From: Hysterangium stoloniferum
Lineage: Eukaryota > Basidiomycota > Agaricomycetes > Hysterangiales > Hysterangiaceae
Direction: 5' to 3'
NCBI GenBank assembly: GCA_015178975.1
Contig: WHVD01000001.1
Span: 62,001 to 126,000 of the forward strand
DNA length: 64,000 nt
Each line of letters starts with the position of its first letter. Position 1 is the stretch's first letter. The position numbers were made by a program, and so were the translations under genes. Below the pieces are notes generated by a model that was not told where the DNA came from, ran no database searches, and saw only the letters and a list, made by a program, of their open reading frames with translations. Below, one piece after another: positions 12,143 to 22,244 of this stretch.

Positions 12143-13179
12143 TCAAAACGATCTTGTCACCAGCTTCCCCTCTTTTAGAATATAGTTTGAGTAATGACCC
12201 GGGAATCTAGCTTTGAGAGCATCCCAAGAAGACCGACAAAAGATTTCGGGGAGTGCAGTCCAAACAGCCTGACGTCGTATGGCTGCTCGATAGCAAGCTA
12301 GTTTCTTGTCCTCTTGGCAAAGGCTTGGATGTTTCGTGACTGATGCGGCATATCTCGCTAGTTCTTCCAGGGCATCCGGAGCACCACCACATTGTTCTAG
12401 CTCCAAGATTCTCGCATTCTCCATGTCTTGTATCTCGCACCATGCTGCCTGGCAAGCTAAATTTTGGCACTTGAGAGCATCCTTTTGCTGCAGTATAAAG
12501 CGTGGCCATATTTGAACGAAATTGTCCCGGACTTCTTGACATAATGCCATGGCTTGAGCGGAGATAGACGACCCTTGCACGAGCTCCCGGTATTCCAAAC
12601 AGCACAAGCGGTAAAAAGCAGCAGGGAGAAGTATGCTGGCATTTGTCTCGCGAGCTAACGCAATAACGTGTGCGGGGTGCTGTCTATATCCCAAATAACA
12701 ATCCCACTGTTGAAGGGTAATCGGATATTCCACCGAAAGTATGTTGACTACACGATTGTAGAAATAGGAACACTTGAAGTCTTTCGAAAATCGCAAAAGA
12801 GCCGCCATTGTGTCAAAATTACCCGCTCCCAAGGGCGAGACAAATCGCATGTCAAATCCTCTGTCAAATAATGTGAATAATATGAATTAAAGCACGAGAA
12901 AAACACCCACGAAACGTTATAGATTGCTTCTAAGAAGACCGAAAGCATCCCACTATCGACTTGGAGCAGTAATGCCGGAACGCCATAGAAATATCCACCA
13001 TGTGCGTCGTAGGTCATCTTCCGGGGTATTGCAGCTGGGAACCTGGACACGAGCGCGTAATGGACACGGAAAGCAGTACCACCGGCCAGGATGACGAGGT
13101 CACCATCGTTAAAATAGATGGTTTTGCTCTCTATATACGTTTCTCGAGCCTGAGGCTCTGTTGGGGGAATGGCTGACAT
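12143..13179 (-). CDS. BTB/POZ-domain protein, left copy
   Basis: 328-aa product from two exons (12911-13179 and 12143-12860) separated by a 50-nt intron. The start MSAIPPTEPQ lies 30 bp after a TATA box. The N-terminal third (FNDGDLVILAGGTAFRVHYALVSRFP followed in the sequence by a hydrophobic LLLQVDSG stretch and FLEAIYN) fits the BTB fold of the many small Agaricomycete BTB proteins, whose roles are mostly unknown (some animal and fungal relatives are CUL3 adaptors). The C-terminal part is helical and rich in Cys, Leu and Arg. The protein is identical to that of the right copy. Divergent with it across the spacer. Confidence 0.82.
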
Positions 13180-13208
13180 GATTGATGGTTTCAACCAGTG
13201 GGGATGTA

Positions 13209-13215
13209 TTTTATA
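13209..13215 (-). promoter_or_regulatory. TATA box of left BTB copy
   Basis: Reverse-strand TATAAAA, mirror of 13753-13759. It lies about 30 bp before the chosen start codon, implying a very short 5' leader. Confidence 0.5.
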
Positions 13216-13752
13216 ACAGTAGAAATGTGGACGCGCAGAATCTGAAGCACCAAAGCGGACTGTGGCCCACAAAGTGGAAAAAATTACCCTCTGAGTCCAC
13301 ATTATGGACAATTCACCCATTTTCCCATTATTCGCTTTGTGGTCCCAAGTACTTGAGGAGGATCAAAGCGCAGGGCGTGGAGGTGAACAACAAAATGACA
13401 AAGGGAGAAGAATTAATGATTAAGTTTTGATAATGTAGTTGGTGGGTCCCGTTAAGTTAGCTTGATCAAGGTGGAGAAGATGTCCAATCAAGGAATCACT
13501 CGTGGCATTTGCCAGAAAGCCTGGTTTTAATTTTCATCCTGGAACTTAAAAGAGCTGCATAAGTGAGTGCCATTTTGTTGTTCACCTCCACGCCCTGCGC
13601 TTTGATCCTCCTCAAGTACTTGGGACCACAAAGCGAATAATGGGAAAATGGGTGAACTGTCCATAATGTGGACTCAGAGGGTAATTTTTTCCACTTTGTG
13701 GGCCACAGTCCGCTTTGGTGCTTCAGATTCTGCGCGTCCACATTTCTACTGT

Positions 13753-13759
13753 TATAAAA
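13753..13759 (+). promoter_or_regulatory. TATA box of right BTB copy
   Basis: TATAAAA about 30 bp before the ATG at 13789. It supports the choice of this ATG over the more upstream in-frame one at 13648, which would lie before the TATA box. Confidence 0.5.
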
Positions 13760-13788
13760 TACATCCCCACTGGTTGAAACCATCAATC

Positions 13789-14825
13789 ATGTCAGCCATT
13801 CCCCCAACAGAGCCTCAGGCTCGAGAAACGTATATAGAGAGCAAAACCATCTATTTTAACGATGGTGACCTCGTCATCCTGGCCGGTGGTACTGCTTTCC
13901 GTGTCCATTACGCGCTCGTGTCCAGGTTCCCAGCTGCAATACCCCGGAAGATGACCTACGACGCACATGGTGGATATTTCTATGGCGTTCCGGCATTACT
14001 GCTCCAAGTCGATAGTGGGATGCTTTCGGTCTTCTTAGAAGCAATCTATAACGTTTCGTGGGTGTTTTTCTCGTGCTTTAATTCATATTATTCACATTAT
14101 TTGACAGAGGATTTGACATGCGATTTGTCTCGCCCTTGGGAGCGGGTAATTTTGACACAATGGCGGCTCTTTTGCGATTTTCGAAAGACTTCAAGTGTTC
14201 CTATTTCTACAATCGTGTAGTCAACATACTTTCGGTGGAATATCCGATTACCCTTCAACAGTGGGATTGTTATTTGGGATATAGACAGCACCCCGCACAC
14301 GTTATTGCGTTAGCTCGCGAGACAAATGCCAGCATACTTCTCCCTGCTGCTTTTTACCGCTTGTGCTGTTTGGAATACCGGGAGCTCGTGCAAGGGTCGT
14401 CTATCTCCGCTCAAGCCATGGCATTATGTCAAGAAGTCCGGGACAATTTCGTTCAAATATGGCCACGCTTTATACTGCAGCAAAAGGATGCTCTCAAGTG
14501 CCAAAATTTAGCTTGCCAGGCAGCATGGTGCGAGATACAAGACATGGAGAATGCGAGAATCTTGGAGCTAGAACAATGTGGTGGTGCTCCGGATGCCCTG
14601 GAAGAACTAGCGAGATATGCCGCATCAGTCACGAAACATCCAAGCCTTTGCCAAGAGGACAAGAAACTAGCTTGCTATCGAGCAGCCATACGACGTCAGG
14701 CTGTTTGGACTGCACTTCCCGAAATCTTTTGTCGGTCTTCTTGGGATGCTCTCAAAGCTAGATTCCCGGGTCATTACTCAAACTATATTCTAAAAGAGGG
14801 GAAGCTGGTGACAAGATCGTTTTGA
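13789..14825 (+). CDS. BTB/POZ-domain protein, right copy
   Basis: Exons 13789-14057 and 14108-14825, intron 14058-14107 (GTGGGT donor, ACAG acceptor), 328 aa. The predicted protein is the same as the left copy, with silent changes only. Residues about 24-90 form the BTB-like domain (DGDLVILAGGTAFRVHYALV at its start); the remainder (AALLRFSKDFKCSYFYN, then an alpha-helical tail) is the usual BTB C-terminal region. Because the arms include promoter, intron and 3' end, both copies could be expressed. I cannot tell which copy is the original. Confidence 0.82.
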
Positions 14826-14867
14826 TTGTATTCGGGTAATTTGCCTGGTATTCAGAGTATGCATGAT

Positions 14868-16579
14868 GTAGTTCTCCATATTAGAACTCAATGGCAATAA
14901 TGCATTTGTTGATGTCTGCCAGTGATAGCTTAAACATGTCAAGGAGTTGAACAGATTGAGAATTCCATAAGTGCTAGCTTATCATAGGGCATAAACCACT
15001 CGGGGCATAACCATCATTGTGGATATTGGGTTTTGTTAATAGCGAATAATTATCGTATTAGAACTGATTTTTCTTCTATGAGGGACGTGGGCAGGCTTTT
15101 TGTTGTCTACAACCGAAAGACAGATAAAGTCTAATTTTTACACACAGAATTGAGGATTAAGGATAATAAACCCCTGGATCGGAAAATTTAATGACGAGAA
15201 CAGCCAAATCTCCTTGCTATCAATATTGATGCACCAGCCAACATCTGTGAGACTTCAACCCAAAATGGGCGAAAATTATAGTTCAATTACGATTACTTGT
15301 TTTGAAGGTTTGCTGGGCGGTTTGGTATATAATACCTGGAGGAAAGGCAGAGGTGAGAGATTAAAAGGCTTGTCGTGGGTATGGATTCACTCGCCAAGTC
15401 AGAGTCAGTCATGTAATTTTCGAGAGACTCCTCAGTCTTTGCCATGGGCGAACCTCAACATCGAATGGTCATTCAATGTCACATTTTTTGGAATGCACCC
15501 CTGACCAGCAGATAACTTCAACGCAGCAACCGATCGCCATGTGGATGGGAGAATCGGTGTCACGATGAGTCAGTCACACCGCCATATTTTTGTTCTCGAA
15601 ATCCTTTGGGAAATAAATTAGCAAAAATCTTCAGGAAAGTCTAAAACACCAAAATAAGGGGACATGCACTAGACCATTACCTAAATCTACTTTTTCAGTG
15701 CTTGTTCAATAACCAGCTAAAAACTGTGCGAAGCAGGTTCAAAGTAGTCACGGTGTCACACCGGCACACCTTCTCCGAAATCCTCGGGAGAAAAAAATTT
15801 CTTCGAAATTCCGAAAATCAAAAGCATGGGAAATGCGCTAGACATATTTTCCTTTATGCTTCGTAGAATCCGTTCAATTACCAACCAAAATTACTGGAAG
15901 AGTCTTATTCTGAAAGCAACAACCGTCGAAGACTTTACCATATTTGCCATGCACTCATGATCGGACATTGGTATCATATCTGGCAACTGATCGGCAGGAA
16001 CCTCAGAAAGCATTTGCAGGGTCACCTCGTTCGGGTAAGATATGAATTACACGGTAACGACTGCGTTCTGCGATGAACAATGAAGTGGAGCTCGCTTCCG
16101 GGTACATTAAAAGACGCGTCTGCTGGTTTGCAATACTCGTGGCATCAGTCGTCTTCCTTTCACCAACGAGAATGATAGGATTTGTGTGGGCCTTTTTATC
16201 AATGCGATGAATGCCTTATCAGCGGCTGTCTCTCTGGTTACCGGGGCATTTCAACCTCGCGTACGTCTCTATGACCCACTCCACTCGCCCCACTCTGTTT
16301 CGCGTGCCGTTCAATCCGTTGAACCTGTTTAACATCTATATCGTCTGGCATGTCCATGCTTCTTTTCCCTACTACAATATTCTCTCAAGAATATTGTTTT
16401 ATTAACACCTCCAACTAGCGGCAATTTTCGCATCATCTTGGATTACCGCTTAGATGCTCTTCGCCTAATTTACATTCGAGTATTATAATAGCTCCACTCT
16501 CGGATCCTATAAGATCCCCTACTGCGATTAACCTCTCTAGCCACTGGTATTATCCCCCCCACTCCGATACACAATAGAG
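14868..16579. other. Intergenic stretch without a recognisable gene
   Basis: Only chance-like ORFs. Two loosely similar blocks (about 15540-15720 and 15740-15900) share ordered words such as CGAAATCCT, GGGA.ATGC.CTAGAC and GTTCAAT.ACCA.C, suggesting an old local tandem duplication. Nothing else stands out. Confidence 0.5.
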
Positions 16580-16789
16580 ATGAAATTCCTCGCCATCCTC
16601 TCCCTCTTTGTCGTCTTCGTAGCTGCGGTGCCCAGCCCAGAGCCTCATGCACAACTCGCCAACCGTATCCTTGCGAAACGCCAGCTGACTGTCGCCGAAC
16701 TCCGTCAACGTGAGCTGGAGAATAGGGCTCACAAAGAGAAACATCATCATCATCACAAGCCCTCGAAAGTCCCCCACTACCCTCAGTGA
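16580..16789 (+). CDS. Small secreted His-rich peptide precursor (69 aa)
   Basis: A single-exon ORF. Residues 1-16 (MKFLAILSLFVVFVAA) form a clear signal peptide, with likely cleavage near VPSPEP. A dibasic KR at residues 33-34 (RILAKRQLTV) is a candidate Kex2 site, which would release a 35-residue C-terminal peptide beginning QLTVAELRQREL and carrying HHHHHKPSKVPHYPQ at its end. No family is recognised and there is no cysteine. The His run suggests metal binding, but that is inference. The ORF could also be a decayed exon, but the signal peptide plus processing site argues for a real gene. Confidence 0.6.
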   Translation: MKFLAILSLFVVFVAAVPSPEPHAQLANRILAKRQLTVAELRQRELENRAHKEKHHHHHKPSKVPHYPQ

Positions 16790-17351
16790 GTGCTATCGGT
16801 ATTATATGCCCAACATTGTGCTTATTAGTTGTTATCTTAGAGTAACTCCTGTTTAAGCTCGTGATGCTGATAGCCTCTTCGAGAATGCGCGTAAAATGTA
16901 CGTATGTCGGTCAACATGTTATGTAGTATCATTCTGATGTCTTTCCGCAGTGGCCGCCCTATGTTATCGTTTTAGAGTGTCCTTTTCAGTCAATATCTCG
17001 TAGTTACACTTTTGACAACAGATTGTGTCTACCAGATGTCATACCCATTTTGTTTAGTACCTTTTTCACACTCCTTAGTTTACCACACGTAGACCCTACT
17101 CTTCCAACTGTCATTACTGCCTGGAGTCATTAATTGACCTCTTCTAACATTGTCTGGGTGGCATCATCGTAACAGTGCCCACAGTGACTTCTATAATGAG
17201 TACGGACTGGCGCTCCGGATGCCTCCGCTGGTTAAGTATGTTTCACAAGCAAATTACATACCGTAAATACACTCTAATACATAAATAAATATTACTTCTG
17301 AGGAATGGCTATGAAGGACTTAAAGTTGCATAATCAATGGGCATACCACCG

Positions 17352-17386
17352 AGTGAACCCACAAAAAAAAAAAAAAGTGAACCCAC
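17352..17386. repeat. Poly(A) run flanked by 11-bp direct repeats
   Basis: AGTGAACCCAC occurs at 17352-17362 and again at 17376-17386, with 13 A residues between. This is the footprint expected when target-primed reverse transcription leaves only a poly(A) tail between target-site duplicates. Confidence 0.7.
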
Positions 17387-17399
17387 GTGACACTACATT

Positions 17400-17885
17400 C
17401 ATGAGAGATTCAATTAATGTGATGGGGAGTTGGCCCCTGGTGGTCGGTTAAACTAAGCCGTAAATGACTGCATATGGGCCTGCTTCAACACTCCCCCTGG
17501 CCCGACGCGCTTTCACAAAGCCGTAACCTAATCCAGTGTATTTAAAAATGAGCTTAGGAAGTGGCTTCGTAAACATATCGGTGAGGTTGTCAATGGAGGC
17601 AATGGTCGAACCTTGATATCCCCTCTTTGACTTGCTCCCAAGTGTAATGATAGTGTATGTCAATATGTTTGACTATGGCATTGTGCTTCATGTGCTTTAT
17701 TAGAGATACTGCTCCCACATTATTATTGTACAGTACCATAGTTTCAGTTGAGGATACCTGACTGTGTCCATTGTGGTATACATCCACAGTCTTTGCTTCA
17801 TCACCCTTGGTAGTGCCATGTACTCAGCCTCCATTGTGGACAGTATGATGGTATGCTGGTATTGAGATCCCTAAACTGTAGAATT
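17400..17885 (-). mobile_element. Copia retrotransposon relic, 3' end (RNase H, PPT, LTR start)
   Basis: The reverse strand encodes the end of a Copia pol with several breaks: YNNNVGAVSLIKHMKHN, VKHIDIHYHYTWEQVKEG and DNLTDMFTKPLPK. It is followed by the polypurine tract AGGGGGAG and TGTTGA, the start of an LTR, at about 17490-17500. The intact Copia element at 38-43 kb has the same order (PPT then TGTTGAG). The frame contains stops, so this is dead. Confidence 0.8.
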
Positions 17886-18560
17886 ACCCCCCTAGGATGT
17901 TATTCATAAAATGCTGGAAAGCTGTAAGGGCATTTGCAAGACCAAATGGCATAACCAGCTATTCAAAGGAGCCATAATATGTACAAAGAGCAGTTTTTCA
18001 CACCTCACCCTCAGCAATCTGCACCAAGTAGTATGCATGATGCAAGTTAATATTGGTATAGATGCAGACTCTCCAGGGAGCATTGAGAAGATCAGTAATG
18101 AGTGGAAGAGGATATCTATCCTTTTGGTGACTTTATTGAGTTCATGCAAAGATATAAGGAGTTGTCATTTTTTTATCAAATAGAATCAGTGCACCATAAG
18201 CCAACTTGGAGGGCCAAATGAAACTAATGCAAAGGTGGTTTGTTGATAAATTCTCTGAGGGAGATTAACTCAGATTGCAAGAGAGTAAATATATATATAA
18301 GTGGAGGGTCCATGCCATCCTCAAGGTTGATTTTGAGATCATAAAACCTATGCAGGGCTAAAGTCTTGGCATGCTGTTTATTGAAACACTCATGAAGTTA
18401 TGATACTTCTCTAGGATGTTGTCCAGGTCAATGGTAGCCTCTGAAGTGTTAGATGAGTACAGAGGCACCAATCTTGTAAGGGCCACCTCAACAGAGCCTG
18501 TGGTACTCACATGAGGCTAACTAACAGAGGGATATCCAAAGAGAAAAGGATAAAGAGGTG
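17885..18560 (-). mobile_element. Ty3-type reverse transcriptase relic
   Basis: The reverse strand retains scattered Ty3 RT words in the right order: INLEDGMDPP-like residues, an LREFI-like stretch, KKDRYPLPLI-like residues, the DLRHAY-equivalent NLHHAYYLV and an SFEWLVMPFGLANA-equivalent containing stops. Numerous stop codons and small indels show it is ancient. It abuts the Copia relic without a clear boundary, so one element probably inserted into the other or a deletion joined them. Confidence 0.7.
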
Positions 18561-18959
18561 CCTCTGCTAGGTGTTCTAAAACATGGGGTGTCTAAAAATA
18601 GAATGACAGCTCACCCCCAATGGTCCACAACTAAATACTCTACTCTAGAATATTCCTAGAGGGTGGAATAGTCATCTGAAAAATATGAGAAAAATGTTAA
18701 ATTTGATGATGAAACACACCTTTTTATAGGGGGAGTCCACCAATTATTGCAACTTTTCATATAAAGATGCTAATTGTGGACCATGCATTTGGAGGCTAAT
18801 GTCTGTCAGAACCACTATACACCTCCCAGAGCACCAAACCTATATTGTCAGGAGGTGCTACACTAACTGACACAAGATATTGAGACACAAGAATTTTTAT
18901 TACAAGCTTATTGAATCCTTGTAGATTGTGTATTGCAATAGAGTCAACTCATACTATTT

Positions 18960-19190
18960 TTAATAGGTTATGGGCCCCGGCTTCTAATTGTAATACACAT
19001 CACTATACAAAGTACTTGAACTTGGAGACATAACAAATCAACCTTCGTCTTTGGTTGGGCCTGTCATTTTTCCCATGCTGTGACAATAATGACATCCTCA
19101 GACTCATTACCAAAATTCAAACCACTAAACAACCAAAATTATCCAGAATGGTCTGGAGAAATGAAGGCATGGTTGATGAAGTTGTGTTAT
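18960..19190 (+). mobile_element. Copia relic, 5' end (LTR end, primer site, gag start)
   Basis: GGTTATGGGCCCC at about 18966 matches, in this orientation, the sequence immediately after the 5' LTR of the intact element (reverse strand near 42795-42806). A reading frame then starts MTSSDSLPKFKPLNNQN and goes on with YPEWSGEMKAWLMKL, a Copia gag N-terminus. Homology ends abruptly at about 19190 where the minisatellite region starts. Confidence 0.75.
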
Positions 19191-19224
19191 GACCGGAAAT
19201 CCTGCCAGACTCCGGGCACTAACT

Positions 19225-19406
19225 TATACGCACCCACACCCTATACGCACCCACACCCTATATGCACCCACACCCTATATGCACCCACACCCTATACGCA
19301 CCCACACCCTATATGCACCCACACCCTATACGCACCCACACCCTATATGCACCCACACCCTATACGCACCCACACCCTATACACACCCACACCCTATACG
19401 CACCCA
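19225..19406. repeat. 17-bp minisatellite, about 11 copies
   Basis: Unit CTATACGCACCCACACC with a C/T and G/A variable site (TACG, TATG or TACA). Since 17 is not a multiple of three, a 51-nt super-period gives the THTLYAPTPYTHPHPIC pattern in all three plus frames; those ORFs are a by-product and not genes. Confidence 0.95.
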
Positions 19407-19409
19407 TTA

Positions 19410-21341
19410 TCAGTCTACCGGAATTCCCGCCGGACTCCATACGTCAGACTTGTCTACATTCATCTTTGTTACGTTGTGTTTCAGTCACCGGAAAACCCAC
19501 CAGACTCCGCCTCTGTCTATATCCGACCTCGTCCCACACGTCAGTCACCAGACTCCGCTCAGAATACCCGTCTTCCCTCTAACTGAGCCCCATTCCCATT
19601 TTAGTCAAATCAAATGACCTGTCACGATTTGGACTCCGCTCCCGCTCCATTTCCTGTTATGGTTTATGATTTGTCACTATTTGGACTCCACTCCATTCTG
19701 TCCCATTCCTAACACCAAATTGGTGTTTACTATTCCCATTTTATGTTTTGCTCGTTTTGTTTCATTATTACTGGATTCGGTATGACATTTACTCCACGGT
19801 CTATTTAAACTGGCAGATGTTGTACATACAATCCAGTCAGAAAATTGGCTTAGATTCCCCCCAGTAATCTAATACATTTTCCACTCTAAAACCCTACTTG
19901 AATCACACCGCTCGCACTAGTCGGAGCCCACAGGCTCCGGCACATCTATCTCTCTCACTAACCTCAACTCAGGACCCATGACCTCCGACCTACAACCCCT
20001 CGACCCACGACCCCCACCCGGACTCCCTGGGATTCCCGTCCATCTGTCTGAAATTGGACAACACAATCTAGCGAGGATGCAGCACATAAGCTGAAGCCAA
20101 GTCCATCTCTGGAACTTCTGCAGGTTTTCCCTGGAGACCCATGAGCCCTGTGCTTAACAGCCTCCCTGACTTAGAGCCTCTCCCCTTTTTAGGCTTAGAT
20201 CTTAACAATGTATGTATTAGTATAACAGACTAAAGTATAGTCAATTACTATCTACTCCTTATATATCTTTGGTAGAACAATGAAACAGTGAGAACAATAA
20301 GCATTAGGGTGAGTGACACAACTCCTTTGTTGTCCTAAAAAAGATCTGATCTTTGGAATCTGCTGTTCATGATGTACACATTCCAACAAAGATCAATAGC
20401 AAGTACCTCACCTCAGTATTTGCACAGTAGATGCCAAATAGCTGAGGTGAAACCAGCTAGGGTGGCTTGTATTTACATATGTAAGCTATCAAGGAACAAA
20501 GAGAATGTGGTAACAAAAGAGACAATACATGGAACATGTTAGAAATGCTTCATAGACAAAAAAAAAACAAGAGAACAAGGAAAAATAAGCAATATGTCAC
20601 AGGCCTTTGTTCTTGACCCTGCAATGCATAGCTGGACTATAAGATGTTTGATAATCCAACAGTCATAGGCCTTTGTTCTTGAGCCCACAGTAGTAACTCC
20701 AAGTGTACCAAACTATAATATACTTGATAATCCAGCAGTATTCACTTGTTTTAAATAAGGACAATTGAATGGTTTGCAGGGCACAGAACATAAGCTGACT
20801 TCTGACATTGGTTAATCCTCAGCCTCCAAAATATACTTAGTTTAGCCCCATTACCTGCACCTTAACAGTGATTGAGTACATTTTGGTGGTCTTGGGCTTC
20901 AGGAGAGTAATTGCACAGATCAATTCATATACTTTGTCAAGTATGGATGTGATAGACTAGTTAGTTGTTGATACAGGAGCATTGTCACCTTGCAATGAAG
21001 GTGGTAAGACCATGGGAACCATCTTGGAGTTTTGGAGAATATAACCACCATTATTAAGGTAGCATTTAACATAAGTATAGGGAGGTTGTATGTTGATATC
21101 ACGGTGCGGAGAGCCCCCGTCAGTTTGTCTCAATGCTTGGTACTCATGGCTATGTTGATGATCATACGAATGCACAGCTATGTCCCTATCGGGCTTATCT
21201 ATTAATTTAATTTGCGCAGCTCACCGGCGATGGCCGTTGTGGCGCTCATGCAACACGCCTCTCTTCCGTCGGCTGTGTAGTACATAATGAAACCAAAAGG
21301 TCAAACTTCTTGTCTCCCCAACCACTACCTTTAACATAGCA
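19410..21341. other. Repeat-rich intergenic region
   Basis: No gene is supported. 19420-20150 is rich in GACTCC words and ends with a GGAGCCCACAGGCTCC palindrome near 19924, reminiscent of an LTR leader. 20205-20760 resembles parts of the repeat at 30941-31237 (TATAAC.GACTAA.GTATA; CCTTTGT...GACCCTGCA; ATCCAACA) and contains an internal duplication of GGCCTTTGTTCTTGA. A minus-strand ORF at 20957-21175 (72 codons) is protein-like but unrecognised. Confidence 0.5.
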
Positions 21342-22244
21342 ATGGATGGACTCCAGCTAATTCCCAGCAAATCAACAGAAGATCTCCAGCATATTGTAGA
21401 TGCACGTCACTCACTACAAAAGACAGCACCGTCGGAGGCAAGCAGCACCCCAAGCTCTCCAACCCATTCCAACCCCATGACTCCTGAACGACATCATTCA
21501 ATGGAATTCGACCCTTTTATTTTCAATGCCATTAACCATTATGCACAGACTCCCGAGGCTCAGGCGGCCCAGGAGGAATTCCCTAACCCATACGACAAAC
21601 CCTTGACACTACCCTTTTCCGGACACGCACGCGTTAGCAGCGCACCAGACCTAACACGTCTTCGCGAGAACACGCATTCAGTACAACGCCTGCCTTCGGT
21701 GCTTCGCCCAGCGCATCCGAAGACCTTCGATTCAATGGGCAGTAGACGAGCAACGCAGGCTTTTTCTAGTGGGTCCGAGTTTGGAGCATCCCCGCTGGCA
21801 TTTGGGGACTGGCGATCGAGTATGTATTGCCTGTCCACCTTCAGCGCAGAGGATAGCGAGGCCTCCGCGTTGACGCAACGGCCATACGTACCAAGATCTC
21901 AATCTTCTACACCTTGTAAGCGCTGCGAACCATCCCATCATCCTTGTTGACTTTTAGCCGCACTAGGGTTATCACAGCCCTCGTCTCCCACCATTGAACA
22001 TGAAGTGTTGGATACTTATCCGATGACAGATGGGGATGTCGAAAACAATGAAGCTCCCCGAGCTCAATCTGATCATTCGGATGCAGCCGAAGCCGTCGAA
22101 TCTCAGACAAAACATGAGAACCCGGGAGAGATTACGACAGATAATCATATCACAAGGCAACCAACAGATTTATTGCCCGCTAAGGCTATAGGGATGGGTC
22201 ACGTCCGGCAGAAGCCAAAGTGGAAATTTTGGTCGAAGGGGTAA
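21342..22244 (+). CDS. Disordered protein of undescribed family, paralogue 1 (286 aa)
   Basis: Exons 21342-21915 and 21958-22244 (861 nt) with a 42-nt GTAAGC...TTTTAG intron. Most of the protein is low-complexity Ser/Pro/Thr. It shares four ordered blocks with the gene at 24702: EEFPNPYD (78-85), RVSSAPDL (97-104), QRLPSVLRPAHPKTFD (115-130) and PRSQSS (184-189), then DWRSS between them and the basic-aromatic terminus PKWKFWSKG immediately before the stop. RVSSAP fits the R-x-x-S-x-P pattern bound by 14-3-3 after phosphorylation; GSRRAT fits basophilic kinases. No catalytic domain, signal peptide or membrane span seen. I recognise no named family. Confidence 0.7.

Larger units (their letters stand above)
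12101..14867. repeat. Large near-perfect inverted repeat (two 1,296-bp arms, 175-bp spacer)
   Basis: The left arm 12101-13396 is the reverse complement of the right arm 13572-14867; paired coordinates sum to 26968. Comparing the translated products shows only two nucleotide differences (in the initial 190-codon ORF region and near 12250/14717), both silent in the BTB frame. The spacer is 13397-13571. Just outside the arms, similarity continues at clearly lower identity for about 35 bp (the CTCCATAT.AGAACTCAATG stretch), so the arms look recently homogenised. Confidence 0.93.

Noticed and set aside
12207..12605. 132-codon ORF in each arm of the inverted repeat
   Set aside because: Alternative frame of BTB exon 2; the BTB frame has the domain and the silent-only differences between arms.
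13648..13788. Upstream ATG giving a longer BTB protein (MGELSIMWTQ...)
   Set aside because: It lies before the TATA box at 13753; MSAIPPTEPQ at 13789 fits better.
19080..19617. Three long overlapping plus-strand ORFs of about 106-168 codons
   Set aside because: They are products of the 17-bp minisatellite, which is open in all three frames; only the first 35 codons match a Copia gag start.
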